Shown here one piece after another: positions 16,472 through 24,470 of a DNA stretch of 24,977 bases. Source of the stretch: Weeksellaceae bacterium (lineage in GTDB: Bacteria > Bacteroidota > Bacteroidia > Flavobacteriales > Weeksellaceae); NCBI GenBank assembly GCA_028694715.1, contig JAQVKJ010000001.1, positions 1-24,977 of the forward strand, written 5' to 3'. The notes under the pieces are model-generated. The model was not told where the DNA came from. It saw nothing but the letters and a program-made list of their open reading frames with translations, and ran no database searches. A program made the position numbers and the translations under genes. The first letter of the stretch is position 1, and each line of letters opens with the position of its first letter.

Positions 16472-16687
16472 ATGGCTAAACAAAAACATATAGAACAAGA
16501 CGGTACAATCATCGAAGCATTGTCAAATGCAATGTTCAAAGTTGAATTGGAGAACGGACATATCGTTACCGCACACATTTCGGGAAAGATGCGAATGCAT
16601 TACATCAAACTCCTTCCCGGTGACAAGGTGAAGATTGAAATGTCTCCGTATGATTTGACGAAGGGAAGGATTACCTACCGTTATTAA
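16472..16687 (+). CDS. infA: Translation initiation factor IF-1
   Basis: A 71-residue OB-fold protein of standard length: [20 protein letters not shown], then [20 protein letters not shown] and [10 protein letters not shown] at the end. IF-1 occupies the ribosomal A site during initiation. It is the last gene before a 273-bp gap carrying a terminator-like hairpin and a new promoter. Confidence 0.97.
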   Translation: MAKQKHIEQDGTIIEALSNAMFKVELENGHIVTAHISGKMRMHYIKLLPGDKVKIEMSPYDLTKGRITYRY

Positions 16688-16697
16688 AAAATGATAA

Positions 16698-16744
16698 GTC
16701 GAGGAGTTGTTTCAAATCATTGAATCAACTCTTTTGACATTTTT
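16698..16744 (+). terminator. Terminator-like hairpin after infA
   Basis: GAGTTG (16704-16709) pairs with CAACTC (16726-16731) and, after one T-T mismatch, TTCAA with TTGAA around a 4-nt loop. The outer GTC (16698-16700) and GAC (16736-16738) can add to the base. TTTT follows the inner stem and T5 follows the outer one. It starts 11 bp after the infA stop, and may end or attenuate the rpsH-infA transcript. Confidence 0.7.
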
Positions 16745-16787
16745 AAAATAGTGAATTTTAAATTCATATTAAGTTAAAAGAAATGCA

Positions 16788-16817
16788 TTGTGAATAAACA
16801 TTAATTTTGTACCTTTG
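16788..16817 (+). promoter_or_regulatory. Promoter of the rpmJ-rplQ operon
   Basis: TTG (16788-16790), exactly 19 bp, then TACCTTTG (16810-16817) followed by C. It matches the same consensus and spacing as the rpsH promoter and lies after a terminator-like hairpin, about 140 bp before rpmJ. It should drive rpmJ, rpsM, rpsK, rpsD, rpoA and rplQ with a long leader. Confidence 0.85.
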
Positions 16818-16960
16818 CACACCTTAAAAGTAGATGAATATGATTTTTTATTATAAAATTAACTGATATTCAGTTGATTGTGTCAAAAAGTCAGATTTGT
16901 TAGAAAATTAAAATTGACAGGAGGCCATGTGGCCGGAGCAACAAAAAAATAAAGAACTTT

Positions 16961-17077
16961 ATGAAAGTAAGAGCATCCATTAAAAAAAGAAGTGCTGACT
17001 GCAAGATTGTGCGCCGCAAGGGCGTTCTGTTCGTGATTAATAAGAAGAATCCTAAATTTAAACAAAGACAAGGTTAA
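16961..17077 (+). CDS. rpmJ: 50S ribosomal protein L36, zinc-ligand-poor form
   Basis: The protein has 38 residues: [20 protein letters not shown], then [18 protein letters not shown]. This is the normal L36 length and sequence. The zinc-ribbon form has three Cys and one His as ligands; here only Cys14 remains, while the others are Ser11, Asn27 and Phe (at the His position). So it cannot bind zinc in the usual way. L36 is a small protein of the large subunit near the base of the L7/L12 stalk. It is the first gene of its operon and ends 2 bp before rpsM. Confidence 0.95.
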   Translation: MKVRASIKKRSADCKIVRRKGVLFVINKKNPKFKQRQG

Positions 17078-17079
17078 TT

Positions 17080-17457
17080 ATGGCACGAATTTCAGGAGTA
17101 GATTTGCCGGCAAGAAAGAGAGGTGTAATCGGACTGACTTACATCTACGGAATCGGCAAGAGCACAGCACAGAAGATATTGACACAGGCAGGTGTCGATG
17201 AAGACAAGAAGGTCGCAGACTGGAGCGATGATGAAATCAACGCAATCCGTCTGGCAATTACAGAGAATTTTAAAGTTGAAGGTGAACTTCGTTCTGAAGT
17301 CCAATTGAACATCAAACGACTGATGGACATTGGCTGCCAGAGAGGTATCCGCCACCGTATTGGGTTGCCATTAAGAGGTCAGAGAACCAAAAACAATTCA
17401 AGAACAAGAAAAGGAAGAAAGAAAACAGTTGCTAACAAGAAAAAGGCTACTAAATAA
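17080..17457 (+). CDS. rpsM: 30S ribosomal protein S13
   Basis: A 125-residue protein: [20 protein letters not shown], then [13 protein letters not shown] (the helix-two-turn-helix region), [20 protein letters not shown] and a lysine-rich C-terminal tail. S13 is in the 30S head and contacts P-site tRNA and, through bridges B1a/B1b, the large subunit. It lies 2 bp after rpmJ and 10 bp before rpsK, so it is tightly coupled. Confidence 0.97.
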   Translation: MARISGVDLPARKRGVIGLTYIYGIGKSTAQKILTQAGVDEDKKVADWSDDEINAIRLAITENFKVEGELRSEVQLNIKRLMDIGCQRGIRHRIGLPLRGQRTKNNSRTRKGRKKTVANKKKATK

Positions 17458-17467
17458 TTGATGAGTT

Positions 17468-17857
17468 ATGGCAAAGAATCAAAAATCTGCAAAGAAACGA
17501 AAAGTTGTTGTTGAAGCTATTGGTCAGGCTCATATCCAAGCCTCTTTCAACAATGTTATTGTAACTTTAACCAATAAGAACGGAGAAGTCATCTCCTGGT
17601 CATCTGCCGGGAAAATGGGCTTCAGAGGATCAAAGAAAAACACTCCTTACGCTGCACAGGTAGCTGCACAGGATGCAACTGCACAGGCACTTGAAGCAGG
17701 CTTAAGAAGAGTGAAAGTTTATGTGAAAGGACCCGGTCAGGGAAGAGAATCAGCAATCCGTACGATTCACAACGGAGGTATCGAAGTAAGCGAAATAGTT
17801 GATGTGACTCCACTTCCGCACAACGGATGTCGTCCGCCAAAACGCAGAAGAGTTTAA
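17468..17857 (+). CDS. rpsK: 30S ribosomal protein S11
   Basis: A 129-residue protein of standard length, with [20 protein letters not shown] and the C-terminal [15 protein letters not shown]. The Asn119-Gly120 pair in HNGCRPP is the site that becomes isoaspartate in E. coli S11 and is conserved here. S11 lies on the platform of the 30S subunit near the mRNA exit. Immediately after its stop is a weak TTGATT/AATCAA inverted repeat (17858-17873). Confidence 0.97.
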   Translation: MAKNQKSAKKRKVVVEAIGQAHIQASFNNVIVTLTNKNGEVISWSSAGKMGFRGSKKNTPYAAQVAAQDATAQALEAGLRRVKVYVKGPGQGRESAIRTIHNGGIEVSEIVDVTPLPHNGCRPPKRRRV

Positions 17858-17905
17858 TTGATTTTCAAATCAAAATTCTGAAACCTAAAATCAAAATTAA
17901 ATAAA

Positions 17906-18508
17906 ATGGCAAGATATACAGGACCAACAACAAAAATTGCGAGAAAATTCGGACAGCCGATCTATGGTGACGATAAAAGTTTCGAGAAGAAAAAATATCC
18001 TCCCGGACAACACGGGACCAACAAAAGAAGAGGAAAAAAATCTGAATACGCTATTCAGCTGGAAGAAAAGCAAAAAGCAAAATATACCTACGGAATCTTG
18101 GAAAGGCAATTTGCGAACATGTACAAAAAGGCAAATGCTCAACCAGGAATTACAGGTGAAATCCTGCTTCAGCTTTGCGAATCCAGACTAGACAATGTGG
18201 TTTATCGCTTTGGAATCGCTCCAACCAGAAATGCTGCAAGACAATTGGTTTCCCACAAACACATCACAGTGAATGGAGAAGTGGTCAACATCCCTTCTTA
18301 TCAATTGAAACCCGGCGATACAGTCGCAGTGAGAGAGAAATCAAAAACACTTAACGCAATCAATGATTCGCTGAAATCAAAATCGAATTATGAATGGTTG
18401 ATCTGGAATGACGAGCAAATGTCAGGAGCATTCAACTCAGTTCCAGAAAGAATACAGATTCCGGAAGACATCAAAGAACAATTGATTGTCGAATTGTACT
18501 CTAAGTAA
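17906..18508 (+). CDS. rpsD: 30S ribosomal protein S4
   Basis: A 200-residue protein of the cysteine-poor (zinc-free) S4 type: [40 protein letters not shown], and the S4 RNA-binding domain (about 92-155) with [20 protein letters not shown] and [11 protein letters not shown]4 nucleates 16S rRNA assembly in the 30S body and in E. coli represses its own operon (rpsM-rpsK-rpsD-rpoA-rplQ) by binding an mRNA pseudoknot before rpsM. The same gene order is kept here. A 16-bp perfect palindrome begins at its stop codon. Confidence 0.97.
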   Translation: MARYTGPTTKIARKFGQPIYGDDKSFEKKKYPPGQHGTNKRRGKKSEYAIQLEEKQKAKYTYGILERQFANMYKKANAQPGITGEILLQLCESRLDNVVYRFGIAPTRNAARQLVSHKHITVNGEVVNIPSYQLKPGDTVAVREKSKTLNAINDSLKSKSNYEWLIWNDEQMSGAFNSVPERIQIPEDIKEQLIVELYSK

Positions 18509-18521
18509 TCCCCGGGGATTA
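18506..18521. repeat. Perfect 16-bp palindrome at the rpsD stop codon
   Basis: TAATCCCCGGGGATTA reads the same on both strands and starts with the rpsD stop codon TAA (18506-18508). As RNA it could form a 6-bp stem with a CCGG tetraloop. It lies in the 78-bp rpsD-rpoA gap. It has no T-tract, so it is not a standard terminator; RNA processing, mRNA stability or protein binding are possible roles. Confidence 0.6.
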
Positions 18522-18586
18522 TAGGAGAATGGTGTTTAAACAAAGAAATCCACCAGATTTCATTCACATTAAAAATTTTAAATAAG

Positions 18587-19579
18587 ATGACTATTTTAAA
18601 CTTTATAAAACCGGACAAAGTAATCTTAATCGAATCAGATGAACATTTTGGTCAATTCGAATTCCGTCCTCTCGAACCCGGATACGGTCTGACAATTGGT
18701 AACGCATTAAGAAGAGTATTGCTTTCTTCGCTCGAAGGTTATGCAATCACCTCACTTAAAATTGAAGGCGTTGACCATGAGTTCTCTACCATACCAGGCG
18801 TCGTTGAAGATGTTACCGAAGTCATTCTAAACCTTAAGAAAGTTAGATTCAAAAGACAAATCAGTGAAACAGACAGCGAATCAGTCAATATTTCAATTTC
18901 TGGTCAGGAAAAACTCACAGCTGGTGATCTGGGGAAATTTATCTCTGGTTTCCAAATCCTTAATCCAGAACTGGTCATTGCCAATATGAACAAAAAAGTA
19001 AAATTAAATTTGAACTTTACCATCGAAAAAGGCAGAGGCTATGTACCGGCAGACGAAAATAAAAAGTCTAATGCCCCCATTGGAACCATTGCAATTGATT
19101 CAATTTATACGCCGATTAAGAATGTGAAATACAGCATAGAAAACTATCGTGTGGAGCAAAAAACAGACTACGAAAAACTGGTTCTTGACATCACCACCGA
19201 CGGTTCAATCTCACCACAAGACGCACTCACAGAAGCCGCCAAAATACTTATTCACCACTTTATGTTGTTCTCAGATGAGAGAATCACCCTCGAAGCGGAA
19301 GAAGTAGCCTACGGCGATACTTATGATGAAGAAGCGCTGCACATGAGACAATTGTTGAAAACAAAACTCATCGACTTGGATTTGTCCGTAAGAGCACTCA
19401 ACTGTCTGAAGGCAGCCGAGGTCGAAACCCTCGGAGAACTCGTTTCTTACAACAAATCAGACCTGATGAAATTCAGAAACTTTGGAAAAAAATCTCTGTC
19501 TGAGCTCGAAGAATTGATTGATAACAAAGGTTTGAGCTTTGGAATGGACATCGCTAAGTATAAATTGGATGTAGAATAA
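18587..19579 (+). CDS. rpoA: DNA-directed RNA polymerase subunit alpha
   Basis: A 330-residue protein of standard length. The N-terminal assembly domain (1 to about 230) has [20 protein letters not shown], the dimer interface of alpha. The C-terminal domain (about 245-330) has [20 protein letters not shown] with Arg269 and Asn272, equivalent to the UP-element-binding Arg265 and Asn268 of E. coli, and [13 protein letters not shown]. It can therefore contact AT-rich upstream DNA. The gene is preceded by a 78-bp gap containing the palindrome at 18506-18521 and is followed by rplQ after 11 bp. Confidence 0.98.
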   Translation: MTILNFIKPDKVILIESDEHFGQFEFRPLEPGYGLTIGNALRRVLLSSLEGYAITSLKIEGVDHEFSTIPGVVEDVTEVILNLKKVRFKRQISETDSESVNISISGQEKLTAGDLGKFISGFQILNPELVIANMNKKVKLNLNFTIEKGRGYVPADENKKSNAPIGTIAIDSIYTPIKNVKYSIENYRVEQKTDYEKLVLDITTDGSISPQDALTEAAKILIHHFMLFSDERITLEAEEVAYGDTYDEEALHMRQLLKTKLIDLDLSVRALNCLKAAEVETLGELVSYNKSDLMKFRNFGKKSLSELEELIDNKGLSFGMDIAKYKLDVE

Positions 19580-19590
19580 TTTTTAGAAAA

Positions 19591-20223
19591 ATGAGACACG
19601 GTAATAAAATCAACCACTTAGGAAGAACATCAGCTCACAGAAAAGCGATGCTGTCAAACATGGCTTCTTCTCTGATTATGCATAAAAGAATCAATACAAC
19701 AGTAGCAAAAGCCAAATCATTGCAAACTTATATTGAACCCTTGATTACCAAATCAAAAACCGATGATACGCACAATCGCCGTATCGTCTTTAAATATCTT
19801 CAAGATAAAGAAGCGGTAACCGAACTGTTCAGAGAAGTTGCACCAAAGGTGGCAGACCGCCCTGGTGGTTACACCAGAATCATCAAAACCGGTTTCAGAC
19901 TGGGCGATGGTGCCGATACTGCAATGATTGAACTGGTTGACTTCAACGAATTGTACACTACTGCAAAACCCGAGAAGAAAACCAGAAGAAGCCGAAGAGG
20001 AACTGCTAAAAAGCAGGAAGTTGAAGCTGAAAAAGTTGAGGAAACAAAAGCCGAAGAAACTACTGTTGAAGAGGCTGAGGCGGAAGCCCAAATGCAAGAG
20101 ACAGCTACAGAAGAAGTTGCTGAGCCACAAGCCGAAACAACAGAACCGGCTACAGAAGATACTTCTGCCGATGATCAGACTCCTGAGTCTTCAGCGGAAG
20201 GTGAAAACAAAACTGAAGCTTAA
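19591..20223 (+). CDS. rplQ: 50S ribosomal protein L17 with long acidic C-terminal tail
   Basis: A 210-residue protein. Residues 1 to about 122 are a complete L17 core: [57 protein letters not shown] and MIELVDFN. A short basic patch ([17 protein letters not shown], about 126-142) follows, then roughly 68 residues of low-complexity sequence rich in Glu, Ala and Thr. E. coli L17 has 127 residues, so over a third of this protein is extra. The core sits near the tunnel exit on the large subunit; the tail is likely disordered. It is the last gene of the cluster, followed 28 bp later by a strong terminator. Confidence 0.95.
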   Translation: MRHGNKINHLGRTSAHRKAMLSNMASSLIMHKRINTTVAKAKSLQTYIEPLITKSKTDDTHNRRIVFKYLQDKEAVTELFREVAPKVADRPGGYTRIIKTGFRLGDGADTAMIELVDFNELYTTAKPEKKTRRSRRGTAKKQEVEAEKVEETKAEETTVEEAEAEAQMQETATEEVAEPQAETTEPATEDTSADDQTPESSAEGENKTEA

Positions 20224-20250
20224 TTCAGAGAATAAGTTTCATAGCAATTT

Positions 20251-20279
20251 AAAAGCAAGCCGAAAGGCTTGCTTTTTTT
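20251..20279 (+). terminator. Rho-independent terminator of the ribosomal operon
   Basis: AAAAGCAAGCC (20251-20261) pairs perfectly with GGCTTGCTTTT (20266-20276) around a GAAA tetraloop, with the T-run continuing to 20279. It closes the rpmJ-rplQ operon. Confidence 0.95.
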
Positions 20280-20310
20280 GAAAGTTTCAAAAATATCTAA
20301 CGATTTAAAC

Positions 20311-20345
20311 AAAAAAAACCGGTTTTAAAAAGAACACCGGTTTTT
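20311..20345 (-). terminator. Terminator of the M20 dipeptidase gene
   Basis: AAAAACCGG (20314-20322) pairs with CCGGTTTTT (20337-20345) around a 14-nt loop. Read on the minus strand it is followed by T8, 21 bp beyond the dipeptidase stop. It could also act weakly on plus-strand transcripts. Confidence 0.8.
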
Positions 20346-20366
20346 AACTTATGTTTTCAGAAGTTT

Positions 20367-21749
20367 TCAAGCTTCAGTATAATGTATAAAGAAATGTGGA
20401 ATGGTCTCAATGCCCTTATAGAAATTAAACAGACCATAATTCTCATTGGGAGAATGAATCACATCTGAATTCAGCCCAAATCCCATCAACACCGATTTTG
20501 ATTCCAGCTCCTTTTCAAACAATGCCACAATTGGAATGCTGCCACCGCTTCGTGTGGGGAGTGCCTCTTTGCCAAAAGTCTTGGTCATTGCCTTTTTGGC
20601 AGCCAGATAACCTTTGTCGTCAGTAGGCAATAAATATGAATGACCTCCGTGGTGCGGTTTCACCACTACCCGTACCGATGAAGGTGCAAGGGTAGGGAAG
20701 TAATCAGAAAAAAGTTTAGTGATTTTGTCCGGATCCTGATTAGGCACCAAGCGCATTGAAATTTTTGCATAGGCTACGGAAGGAATTACGGTTTTTGCAC
20801 CCGCACCGATGTACCCGCCCCACATTCCGTTCACATCTAATGTTGGACGGATAGAGGCCCTCTCAATGGTGGAGTAGCCTTTCTCACCTTGTATATCGGC
20901 AATGCCGATGGACTTTTTGTATTCTTCCAAATCAAAAGGAATTTTGCTCATCTCCGCTCTTTCTTCATCAGAAAGTTCCATCACATCATCATAAAAACCC
21001 GGAATGCTCACCCTTCCATTTTCATCATGAAGTTTAGCAATCATAGAAGAAAGAACATTCAGTGGATTTGGAACTGCACCACCATAAACCCCCGAATGCA
21101 TGTCCATGTTTGATCCGTGAACTTCTACCTCAACATAGCTCAAGCCTCTCAGCCCAACTGAAATCGATGGCTGTTCTTTTGAAATGATTTCAGTATCCGA
21201 AATCAAAATGATGTCATTTTTTAGTTTCTCTTTGTTCTGAGGAACAAATTCGCCCAGACTGCTCGAACCGACTTCCTCTTCGCCTTCTATCATAAATTTG
21301 ATGTTGCAAGGAAGCTCACCGGTTTTGTTCATCGCTTCAAAAGCTTTGATATGCATAAAAAACTGTCCCTTGTCATCGGCTGCGCCTCTAGCGAAAATGG
21401 CGCCTTCGGGATGTACGGCTGTTTTTTTGATAACCGGGTCAAAAGGGTCTGATTCCCAAAGTTCAATGGGGTCGGCAGGCTGAACATCATAATGGCCATA
21501 AACCAATACAGTGGGTTTTGAAGGGTCAATGATTTTTTCACCGTACACCACTGGGTATCCACTGGTTTCGCAAACTTCCACATTGTCTGCACCTGCGGCT
21601 TTCAGAAGTTCAGCCACCTTTTCTGCCGTGTTCAACACATCCTGATTGAATGCAGGGTCGGCACTGACCGACGGAAGCTTAAGCAATTCAAAAAGCTCAT
21701 TCAAAAAACGCTCTTTATTTTGTTCGATATACTTTTGGGTCTCGTTCAT
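20367..21749 (-). CDS. M20-family dipeptidase (CNDP/DUG1-like)
   Basis: A 460-residue di-zinc peptidase. Metal-site residues are His86 and Asp88 (LVYGHYDVQPAD), the bridging Asp125 (ARGAADDKGQ), Glu157-Glu159 (IEGEEEVGSSS), Asp185 (ISDTEI) and a C-terminal His in VIHSPNENYGL. The lid/dimerisation domain includes MDMHSGVYGGAVPNPLNVL. Proteins of this branch are cytoplasmic and cleave dipeptides with broad specificity; no signal peptide is visible. It probably recycles peptide-derived amino acids. It stands alone, convergent to the ribosomal operon and divergent from the broken DUF4286 gene. Confidence 0.92.
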   Translation of the reverse strand: MNETQKYIEQNKERFLNELFELLKLPSVSADPAFNQDVLNTAEKVAELLKAAGADNVEVCETSGYPVVYGEKIIDPSKPTVLVYGHYDVQPADPIELWESDPFDPVIKKTAVHPEGAIFARGAADDKGQFFMHIKAFEAMNKTGELPCNIKFMIEGEEEVGSSSLGEFVPQNKEKLKNDIILISDTEIISKEQPSISVGLRGLSYVEVEVHGSNMDMHSGVYGGAVPNPLNVLSSMIAKLHDENGRVSIPGFYDDVMELSDEERAEMSKIPFDLEEYKKSIGIADIQGEKGYSTIERASIRPTLDVNGMWGGYIGAGAKTVIPSVAYAKISMRLVPNQDPDKITKLFSDYFPTLAPSSVRVVVKPHHGGHSYLLPTDDKGYLAAKKAMTKTFGKEALPTRSGGSIPIVALFEKELESKSVLMGFGLNSDVIHSPNENYGLFNFYKGIETIPHFFIHYTEA

Positions 21750-21864
21750 TATTAATTATAGTTTTGTACAAAAGGCTAATTTATGAAATTCAGCCAAATT
21801 TTTAGGTTTTTTCTTTCGACTTTCCAAAAATCACTTATATTCGTTAAATAAATTCTGTACAGCC

Positions 21865-22191
21865 ATGATTATTTATAGCGTTACTATCAGTGTAGATGAT
21901 TCGATAGAAGAAGAATTTGTCAATTGGATGAGAAAAATTCACATTCCGGATGTGATGAATACCGGCCGTTTTATTTCTTGTCGATTCTCAAAACTTATTT
22001 CTCACAAAGAAGATGGAAGCGTTAGCTAGTCAGCTCAGTACACTTGTCATTCTGCCTACGATTTGAATGATTATAAAATGAATTATGCAAAAGAACTGCA
22101 GAAAAAATCACTCGAAAAATTTGCTGACAGTATGCATGCATTTCGTACTGAACTAGAGGTGATTGAAGACTATTACTCGGTGCTTAGCTGA
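21865..22191 (+). pseudogene. DUF4286 protein gene interrupted by one in-frame TAG
   Basis: The frame starts at ATG 21865 (MIIYSVTISVDDSIEEEFVN) and runs to TGA 22189-22191, 108 codons, but codon 55 is TAG (22027-22029). Ignoring it, the whole protein matches the small DUF4286 family of Bacteroidota: HIPDVMNTGRF in the first half, and after the TAG SAQYTCHSAYDL, LEKFADSMHAFRTELEVIED. Relatives carry a Tyr in the S-Y-S-x-Q-Y motif, so one change from TAT or TAC explains the stop. No frameshift is present on either side, so the loss is recent, a sequencing error, or a read-through site. The function of the family is unknown to me. A convergent terminator follows. Confidence 0.8.
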
Positions 22192-22198
22192 ATCTGAA

Positions 22199-22257
22199 AA
22201 CACAACGATTCTTCGGTTCCGCTCCAACGGAACAACAAATTCTTGTGTTAATTTTTT
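22199..22257. terminator. Two-tier hairpin between convergent genes
   Basis: Outer arms AACACAA (22199-22205) and TTGTGTT (22243-22249) enclose an inner stem GTTCCG (22216-22221)/CGGAAC (22228-22233). AATTTTTT follows on the plus strand. It lies 8 bp after the broken DUF4286 gene and 17 bp beyond the end of the phosphorylase gene on the other strand. Confidence 0.65.
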
Positions 22258-22273
22258 CTATAAATGATACTGT

Positions 22274-23146
22274 TCAAGCACTCAATTTTTCCAAAGCATA
22301 TTGTATCATCAAGTCCACACTTTTGTGAGTGTCTTTGCTGAATGTCCCAGCCGCTCGGTTTGCGATGATACAGTTGATTGACAATGCTTCGTGTCCCATC
22401 ATTGCAGACAGTCCGTATATGGCCGAAGTTTCCATTTCAAAATTTGTGATTTTTAAATCACCATAACTGAATCCAGCCAGGATTTCATTCATGTTTCCAG
22501 GTTTTGGCTCCAGCCTTAGGAATCTTCCCTGTGGACCATAAAAACCGATGGCAGTAGCGGTAATGCCACTGTCGGTTTGTGTGGATGCAAGCAAGTTGAG
22601 TAGTCTTTCTGAGCCTTTCACCACATAGGGTTTTGCTTTTTTATTGTCCCAACCAGAATATTTAATGAATGCATTTTCGATTTCGGTTGACATAAATTTT
22701 TCGGCACCCTTGTAATAATGAAGCAATCCGTCAAAACCCAAGCCGTGTGAACCCAGCACAAATGAATCCACGGGATTTTCTTTGTGGAGTGCGCCCGAAG
22801 TTCCCATCCGTACAAAACTGAGTTTTCTGAAATCGGGTTTTATTTCACCGCTTTTCAAATCGATATTGGCAAGTGCATCCAATTCGCTGAATACGATGTC
22901 GATATTGTCGGTTCCCATTCCGGTAGAAATGACTGTCATCCGCTTTCCGTTCAACGAACCTGTGTGGGTAACGATTTCTCTTTTTTGTGTCTTCAATTCA
23001 ATTGAGTCAAAATATTTGGATACTTCCTTGACCCTGTCTGGATCGCCCACTGTAATGACCAGGTCGGCCAGATGTTCCGGTTTGATGTTACAGTGATAGA
23101 TGCTTCCGTCGGGATTCAATATCAGTTCTGATGCTGCTTTGCTCAT
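22274..23146 (-). CDS. Nucleoside phosphorylase (uridine phosphorylase-like)
   Basis: A 290-residue protein of the PNP/UDP phosphorylase superfamily. The phosphate-binding region VITVGDPDRV (30-39), STGMGTDNIDIVFSEL (74-89) and RMGTSGALH (112-120) are clear. The base/ribose site NFEMETSAIYGLSAMMGHEA holds the Glu-Met-Glu motif that binds ribose. It should split nucleosides with phosphate to a free base and ribose-1-phosphate for salvage; the EMET motif and the following loop resemble uridine phosphorylases, but specificity cannot be read with certainty. It lies 37 bp after the DUF808 gene and is probably the last gene of the unit starting at the right edge. Confidence 0.88.
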   Translation of the reverse strand: MSKAASELILNPDGSIYHCNIKPEHLADLVITVGDPDRVKEVSKYFDSIELKTQKREIVTHTGSLNGKRMTVISTGMGTDNIDIVFSELDALANIDLKSGEIKPDFRKLSFVRMGTSGALHKENPVDSFVLGSHGLGFDGLLHYYKGAEKFMSTEIENAFIKYSGWDNKKAKPYVVKGSERLLNLLASTQTDSGITATAIGFYGPQGRFLRLEPKPGNMNEILAGFSYGDLKITNFEMETSAIYGLSAMMGHEALSINCIIANRAAGTFSKDTHKSVDLMIQYALEKLSA

Positions 23147-23183
23147 TGTTTAATTCAGTTTTGAAACCCAAAAGTACGGAATT

Positions 23184-24050
23184 TTATTTCTGTTTTTGAA
23201 CAAATAGTCTTTTACCGCTTTCATAAATCAAATAACTCAAAAGGCCTCCCGTGAGCCCAAGGAGTGCTTCTCTGAGCAAAGGGAACCAATTCGGAAGAAA
23301 AGTTTCAAAAAAATGAGTCTGGTGCATGAAAATTCCTCCGGCAACCAGAATCAAAGCAAGGGTTCCTACCACGCCCATCGACCTGATGACCCACGGGAGT
23401 AGTTTTACCATTGTTCTTCCGATAGCCGCCAGAAATCCATGGTTTCCAGAAATTTTTATCAGTTTGAATCCTACATCGTCCATCCTTACAATCAGTGCGA
23501 CAATTCCGTAAACGCCCACTGTGGCCAGTATGGAGATGATGGCAACGGTGGCAATCTGAACGGGCAGCGATGCTTCAAGTACAGTGCTTAGTGCAATGAT
23601 GATAATTTCTATGGAAAGAATAAAGTCGGTAAATATGGCTGATTTAATTTTTGCTTTTTCGGAAGCATGCTGGTCTGTATTCTCTTTTGTTTTGGTTGTG
23701 CTTTCTTTTTTTTCATGGTCAAACAGATAAGCAAATATTTTTTCGACACCTTCATAGGCTAAGTAAAATCCGCCTAAAATCAGCACAATTTTAATCAATG
23801 TCGGAAGCAGTGTGTTGAGCGTTAGAACGACAGGAATAATGATGAGTTTGTTTAGAAAAGAGCCTTTGGTAATGGCAAGCAGTACAGGAATCTCTCTGGA
23901 AGATATGAATCCACTGGCTTTTTCGGCATTCACAGCCAAATCATCTCCGAGTATGCCTGCGGTTTTCTTTGTAGCCACTTTGGCAGCTACAGAGACATCA
24001 TCCATCAGTGCTGCGATATCGTCCAAAACTGCAAATATTCCTGAGGCCAT
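23184..24050 (-). CDS. DUF808 family inner-membrane protein (YedI-like)
   Basis: A 288-residue membrane protein. It begins MASGIFAVLDDIAALMDDVS and continues KVATKKTAGILGDDLAVNAE, the diagnostic DUF808 opening. Hydrophobic segments are visible at about residues 70-110, 138-160, 165-190, 218-245 and 255-275, with a charged cytoplasmic loop at about 111-135. E. coli YedI belongs to the same family; its function is not known. The gene starts 12 bp after the stop of the yaeR-like gene, so they are probably co-transcribed. Confidence 0.9.
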   Translation of the reverse strand: MASGIFAVLDDIAALMDDVSVAAKVATKKTAGILGDDLAVNAEKASGFISSREIPVLLAITKGSFLNKLIIIPVVLTLNTLLPTLIKIVLILGGFYLAYEGVEKIFAYLFDHEKKESTTKTKENTDQHASEKAKIKSAIFTDFILSIEIIIIALSTVLEASLPVQIATVAIISILATVGVYGIVALIVRMDDVGFKLIKISGNHGFLAAIGRTMVKLLPWVIRSMGVVGTLALILVAGGIFMHQTHFFETFLPNWFPLLREALLGLTGGLLSYLIYESGKRLFVQKQK

Positions 24051-24062
24051 AACTTTAAATTT

Positions 24063-24470
24063 TTATTTTCTTTTGTACCTTGGGTTACCTTCTTCGTACA
24101 ATTCAATGGGGAGTCCATCTGGGTCCTTGAAAAATGTAAACCGTTTTCCAGTAAAAGGGTCTATTCTGATAGGTTCTGTAGTGTAGCTGTGTGAGTTGAT
24201 TCTATCGATTTCCGCATCAAGGTCGCTTACTTCAAATGCGATGTGTCTCAATCCACAAGCTTCGGGCTCAGTCAGTCTTTTGGGTGGGTCTGGGAATGAA
24301 AACAATTCAATGACATAATTGCCGTTCAATGACAAATCGAGTTTGTTTGAATTGCTGTCTTTTCTATAATTTTCACTGATGATTTCCAGTCCGAGCACTT
24401 CAGTATAAAACTTTTTTGAAACTTCGTAGTCCGAACAAATAATGGCGATATGGTGAACGGATTTAAGCAT
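24063..24470 (-). CDS. yaeR: VOC-fold glyoxalase-I-like metalloprotein, YaeR type
   Basis: A 135-residue single-VOC protein: VHHIAIICSDYEVSKKFYTE, then VIELFSFPDPPKR, EACGLRHIAFEV and RFTFFKDPDGLPIELYEEG. These blocks match E. coli YaeR nearly position for position. Probable metal ligands are His6 or His7, Glu in YVIELFSF, His in LRHIAF and Glu in PIELYE. The family is related to glyoxalase I, but its true substrate is not settled. Its start codon directly follows the stop of the upstream small membrane protein gene, with no gap. Confidence 0.92.
   Translation of the reverse strand: MLKSVHHIAIICSDYEVSKKFYTEVLGLEIISENYRKDSNSNKLDLSLNGNYVIELFSFPDPPKRLTEPEACGLRHIAFEVSDLDAEIDRINSHSYTTEPIRIDPFTGKRFTFFKDPDGLPIELYEEGNPRYKRK

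Noticed and set aside
16927..16983. 18-codon reading frame after AGGAGG overlapping the rpmJ start
   Set aside because: The spacing of 2 nt from AGGAGG to ATG is too short for normal initiation, and the peptide has no recognisable feature. The motif itself is listed as a finding.
17858..17873. TTGATT/AATCAA inverted repeat right after rpsK
   Set aside because: Only six A/T-rich pairs with no T-tract; too weak to call a terminator in this base composition.
19954..20223. Acidic tail of rplQ as a separate gene or a frameshift fusion
   Set aside because: It is continuous in frame with the L17 core, has no internal start with a signal, and a terminator follows directly.
19928..20281. Lysine/leucine-rich 117-codon frame overlapping the rplQ tail
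   Set aside because: It is a shifted frame of the GAA/GAG-rich repeat-like tail and ends inside the terminator.
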